Assembly (NCBI GenBank): GCA_910592005.1
Contig: CAJVPP010003523.1
Location: 1-11,404 of the forward strand
Source: Funneliformis mosseae
Taxonomy: Eukaryota; Glomeromycota; Glomeromycetes; Glomerales; Glomeraceae
Length of the DNA stretch: 11,404 nt
Reading direction: 5' to 3'
The position numbers were made by a program, and so were the translations under genes. Numbering within the stretch: position 1 is the first letter of the stretch; each line of letters starts with the position of its first letter. Below, piece by piece: positions 7,570-11,404 of this stretch. The notes under the pieces are model-generated. The model saw only the letters and a list, made by a program, of their open reading frames with translations. It searched no databases and was not told the DNA's origin.

Positions 7570-9160
7570 ATGTTCGCGAAAGATGCATTATGCCTTAATT
7601 TCAGAACAGAACCCTGGTGGTTTCGCTTAATTAGAAGAATATTCGCCATAACTTTATTGATAGTAGTAGGTGCGTACGGAAGTTATCAGCTTACGAATTT
7701 TACAATGTTCATTAATACGGCGAACATAGTCGTGATAGAACCCAAGACGAATGTTTCTTTCCCAGGTAAATAACTTTATGTTTTTTCATCTTAATTTTTG
7801 AACGTCGGCACATGTTAACTTTATTGATGTTTTTATAGGATTCGTCATATGCCCCGAATCTAACATCCCAACGTTTCTAGAACCAACGGTAGAAGCAACC
7901 GAACCACCATTTTCCATCACTTGCGGTAAATCCAAAGATATAGAACCAAAATTATTAAATGAGAATGTAGACTTTACGGATTCAATATGCAATAAATTTA
8001 TTCAGAAAAGTAGTAATGGATGTTTTAAATTTCGACCTGATAAAGCAGAAAATAACAATGATGAACGTGAAGAATACGCGGATAGTATATTAAGGGAAAG
8101 GGAAACGATCAAGCCCTTTGTTTTTTTTAATATCATACCAAATGATGGATTAACACCTATTGAGATACCATTATTTTATACGATATATTTGGATCAATAT
8201 AATGGTACCGAGAAAAATTATTCGGCGGAAAAAGATAGTGGTAATTTTTTTCAATATCACATGCAAACCATAGCCACGGGCAAAAGGACGATAATAGAAT
8301 TTTCCATACTAGTTCACCGGTACTTTAGTACAATTTTAATGGGTCAATTGAGTTCACGACCGGATAATACTTCAGTTGAGGTTTCGGTTAACCAAAAATC
8401 CATACCATTAAGACGACCTACTTCTAATGGTCTGCCGAAAACTCAATTTGTATTCATTCCAGAGAAACGCTATACCCGTGAAGAAATGGAAGATTACCAA
8501 TACCAGCCCATTTCCATAGTATCAAGGCTTGGTGGGTTTTATGGGGCCATCACGGGCATTTACATCTTTTTATTTGGAATGTCAAAAGTGGAACCTTGGG
8601 GAATGTTCCAAAAGGTGGTGTTTAGATGTTGGCCGTGTCGCAGAAGTTTCAAAAAACATTTAGCCGCGAGTTATGTGTCCGCCGCTGGTATACCACTTGG
8701 AGAGAATATAAATGATCGACCTAAGGGAACAAGTTTAGGTGATCGATTACAAGTTCTCGAATGCTTGCTAAAAGACTATTATATCGATCCCTATTACCTT
8801 GAAATATTAAAGTTAACAAAGATACGTTATGATCATAACGATGCACGTCACAACGAATTAGAAAATATAGTTCAGGTGAGAGACGCAATCGCAAGAAATC
8901 GACAAAATGAACATTACAAGCGATGCGTTAGACGTTGGAGCAGTTTGCCGAGGGTTTTTAACTTTGGATTACAACATTATAATGAAAGGTCTGATTCTTC
9001 CTTGACGGCTACTTCTCCGAGAAAGAAATTTCATCGGAGTGGGATTGGTTTTCTGAACCAAGGTGTTTCTAATATTACTTTGGATGAACAATTGACTCCA
9101 TTACGTGATCAATTTAGCGAGGATTCTGATGATACTTTCGAAATAATAACCGAAAAATGA
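7570..9160 (+). CDS. 505-residue two-membrane-segment protein, DEG/ENaC-like architecture, uncharacterised (two exons)
   Basis: The coding sequence joins 7570-7765 and 7839-9160, giving 505 residues and a TGA at 9158-9160. I see a short cytosolic start, membrane segment 1 (about residues 22-42), an ectodomain of about 247 residues with cysteines 70, 94, 116 and 127 and sequons at N43, N61, N187, N192 and N242, membrane segment 2 (about 290-312, SRLGGFYGAITGIYIFLFG), then about 190 charged cytosolic residues ending in an acidic tail. Cysteines 329 and 332 next to the membrane are possible lipidation sites. The order matches DEG/ENaC/ASIC channels: FPGFVIC after segment 1 recalls their FPAVTIC, and LGGFYG at segment 2 recalls IGGQMG. 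The GxS selectivity filter is not conserved (GIY at 305-307), and there are far fewer cysteines. The intact frame, standard intron and sensible topology argue for a functional gene. The channel assignment is a hypothesis; otherwise it is an uncharacterised membrane protein or receptor. Confidence 0.88.
7766..7838 (+). other. Phase-1 spliceosomal intron (73 bp)
   Basis: The donor is CAG|GTAAAT and the acceptor TTTTATAG|GA. A possible branch site TTAAC (7815-7819) lies about 20 bases before the acceptor. The first exon would otherwise hit TAA at 7771-7773. Splicing restores an open frame that runs unbroken for 1322 bases. The split codon is Gly66, inside the FPGFVIC motif. Confidence 0.9.
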
Positions 9161-9848
9161 ACAATTTTTAAAGAACTAATCATTTCATCACATCATTTGT
9201 ATTATATTGCATTTCATTATAAAAGGAAAAAAGAACCCTTCCCAAAAGCATTTCATATTTAACATTGTATATTAAAAATTGCACTTTCTCTTCGATCATA
9301 TTAATAATTTAACCATGTATATTTTGTTATCAATTAGATAATTTATCTTCATACAGAGCAGAATAACTTGAAATTTTTTATTTATTTAAAAAAAATTACT
9401 CGCTAAAATATGACGCAGTCGCCAAAAAAAAATATTACTGTAAATTGTTACCATTTTGGTAACCAAAATCTAAAAAAAAAGACAATTGATAATTTATTTT
9501 AAAGTAAACCATGTAGAAAGTTTTATTAATTTATAATAACAAGTCATTAGTATCAAATAAATTCATAGAAATTTTTTAGAACTTTATTATAATTCAACAA
9601 CTATTTGTCTTTACCTAAAATCAAATAGCTAGAAAAACTGGATACTTTTTGCTTAGTAATACAGTTGCAATAATTGCTTAGTAATGCTTATCAATGAAAA
9701 TCATATGATTCAAAATCTCCTCTCATATATTTATCTGCCACTCATCAGAAACCTTGCATCATTGGCTAAAGTAAGGAAAGATCACGATCACTGCTATATC
9801 ATCCCTTTCTAGTATTTGTCTTTACAAATATCTTCTCTTCTTTCAGAG
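9161..9848. other. 3' flank of the membrane-protein gene, no further gene
   Basis: AT-rich DNA with no credible frame. An AATAAA at 9556-9561 is the clearest polyadenylation-type signal, about 395 bases past the stop. Fungal signals are loose, so cleavage could be nearer. ATTTTGGT-A-ACCAAAAT (9453-9469) is a 17-bp near-palindrome. TTGCTTAGTAAT occurs twice near 9649-9660 and 9674-9685. From about 9690 the base composition shifts towards the leader of the nuclease relic. Confidence 0.45.
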
Positions 9849-11404
9849 ATGACTTCTCAAAATGCTGATAACATTACCACTACTACCACCGCCACCACTA
9901 AAAAAGGTTTCTCTATACTTGAGTCTTTAGTATCAAGCAAAAAGAAGATTTTGAATGGCAGAAATCACTTCTTAGCTCTTGATTTTTAACCTATAAACTT
10001 GTTAGCGATATCAGCTCAGGTATCAACTCAAATGATCAGAACTTAAGATCTTATTAGAATGGACAAGTCGCAAAATAGTCTTAAAAATTGTGATTACCCA
10101 TCATGACTAACTTTGTCAGTTTACCTTCGATCTCATCTCTCTCTTTACATTACATCTGTTAAAATGCAAGAAAAAAGAGCTGCTCTACATCGATGAGTAT
10201 ATCAAATGGGTGAAACAAGCAGAAAGAGAAAAGCTAATGCAATAAGGACACATACCAAATAAAAATGTTCAAAAGAAACTTTCAATCATATATTACTAGT
10301 CAAGATGTATTCCAACTATTCTCAAAAATAATTATTGAAATGTTAGATAGAATTGGCGAGATTTGCTTATAATTCTGTTGTAAAGTGAAGTAAAAGGTGT
10401 TATTTTGCAAAGGAAGATGGCATTAATAAAAAGAAATATATAAATCATATAAATTATCAACAAAAACTTTCTTTATTTAGTGACGTCCAATAAATGTTGA
10501 TAACGTAAAGGATAAGAAACTTATTAGTTCAGCTATCAGTAGTGAGAGAAAATTCTTGAGAGCTGTCTAAGGTTGCTTATATAAACTCATTTTAGATTTG
10601 GCAAAACGTTTAAACTATAATTTCATTAAATTTTACCTTTTTCCATTTAGACGACTTGTAAAACCTCTAAGTTTCGTTTAGTAAACCTTAGAGCTGTCAT
10701 TCATTTAAGAATGCTATTATATAGAATATTAAATGTTGCTCCTGTAAATATAATTGATGAAGCAAATGATGAAGTATTAACTGCTAGAAATGAGGTTATT
10801 AAGCACAATACTCAATGAGTACAAAATGAATCTGTTAAGTTTTTATCATTTCGAACTTATAAAGATTTATGACAAACTATTACCATATGTGTCCAAAATT
10901 TTCATCTTCAATATGGAACCATTTTTACATCACCTACCTGCACACTCTATCAATATACACTTCACATTTCCATAAGCCTATCACAATAAACAGTAATAAG
11001 TGTGCGTTATGGTCACTTCATTTGTAAAGAAGCGTAAAAATAATAAATAGCCTATTCTGCATAAGGTTTCTTGTGAAAGCAAGCTTACTTATTGTTGCTA
11101 AACAAATGAGTGGAAATTTACATAGGTCTATGAGATACAAAAACATTTCAGTGAAACACAAGCAGATGGTATTCATGCAGTCTCTATTGATCCTGGGGTT
11201 AGAACACCATTCACATGGTACTCTCCAACAAAAGATGTAGGTAAGATTGGTGAACATGACATTGGATGTATTGTTCGTCTTTGCACCTACATGGACAAAT
11301 TAATATCACAAAAAAGCAAGTTTAATGGGTCAACTTCCAAACGCAAAAAAAATAAGGCTAAAAGACTTAATAAAGCAGTGGCATGTATGAGGCGAAAAAT
11401 TTTT
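9849..11404 (+). pseudogene. Decayed TnpB/Fanzor-type RNA-guided nuclease gene (5' part; runs off the window)
   Basis: TnpB and its eukaryotic relatives, the Fanzors, are transposon-encoded nucleases with a RuvC-like catalytic core. Pieces appear in order in different frames. There is a Thr-rich start with ATG at 9849 (46 codons). Next is a stop-broken YxNGQVAK...LP stretch (10052-10100) resembling the YWN...KLWLP region of some family members. The N-terminal hallmark follows: VKMYSNYSQK, two stops, then ELARFAYN (10299-10373), matching the IKLYP...Q...ARxxYN pattern. Then comes NLRAVIH with APVNIIDEANDEVL (10684-10780), and finally SIDPGVRTPFTWYSP (11183-11227), the RuvC-I motif, whose catalytic Asp codon is 11189-11191. 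Stops include 10329-10331, 10344-10346, 10816-10818, 10870-10872 and 11123-11125. At least three register changes are needed. The last frame is open from 11126 to the edge, with a Lys-rich helix typical of the segment after RuvC-I. The RuvC-II Glu and RuvC-III Asp lie outside. As it stands the gene is dead. Confidence 0.85.

Noticed and set aside
7786..7992. Minus-strand frame opposite the membrane-protein gene
   Set aside because: It lies entirely over the intron and second exon of a convincing plus-strand gene.
10164..10244. Separate small protein CKKKELLYIDEYIKWVKQ in another frame
   Set aside because: It overlaps the frame that leads into the VKMY...ARFAYN motif of the nuclease relic and stops after about 25 residues; I could not decide that it is a gene of its own.
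11018..11257. Minus-strand 79-codon frame with many cysteines
   Set aside because: It overlaps the RuvC-I region of the TnpB/Fanzor relic, which has much stronger support.

Overview
The window is very AT-rich eukaryotic DNA, most likely from an arbuscular mycorrhizal fungus of the Rhizophagus / Glomeromycotina type. The evidence is a short GTAAAT...TATAG spliceosomal intron, long poly(T)/poly(A) tracts, dense relics of transposons and virus-like genes, and a protein whose sequence style (a YQPISIVSRLGGFYGAI-type second membrane segment) I associate with large uncharacterised families in Rhizophagus. The organism call comes from recognition, not from a search.

Only one gene looks intact. It is a two-exon gene at 7570-9160 encoding a 505-residue protein with two membrane segments and a large four-cysteine loop between them. 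The arrangement, and short motifs next to both membrane segments, recall the DEG/ENaC/ASIC channel fold. That link is a hypothesis.

The left third (about 481-2780, minus strand) is a decayed family-B DNA polymerase gene. The three exonuclease motifs and polymerase motif A are still in order, broken by stops and frameshifts. The catalytic C-terminal half (motifs B and C) is missing. A 172-bp TA-flanked MITE of pogo/mariner type sits inside it. Just beyond its 5' end, on the other strand, lies a broken Cys/Lys-rich reading frame (2965-3303).

From 3460 to 5100 the DNA is a patchwork of repeats without genes: a 190-bp foldback element, three clusters of an unnamed ~45-bp repeat, a 42-bp duplication, seven 18-bp tandem units, and a perfect 15-bp-stem hairpin. 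From 5101 to 7569 I see only AT-rich non-coding DNA leading into the promoter region of the intact gene.

The right end (9849 to the window edge) is a decayed TnpB/Fanzor-type RNA-guided nuclease gene, with its N-terminal motif and RuvC-I Asp motif in different frames. It continues past the window. Overall, one apparently functional host gene sits between graveyards of mobile and virus-like sequence; nothing suggests the segments work together.
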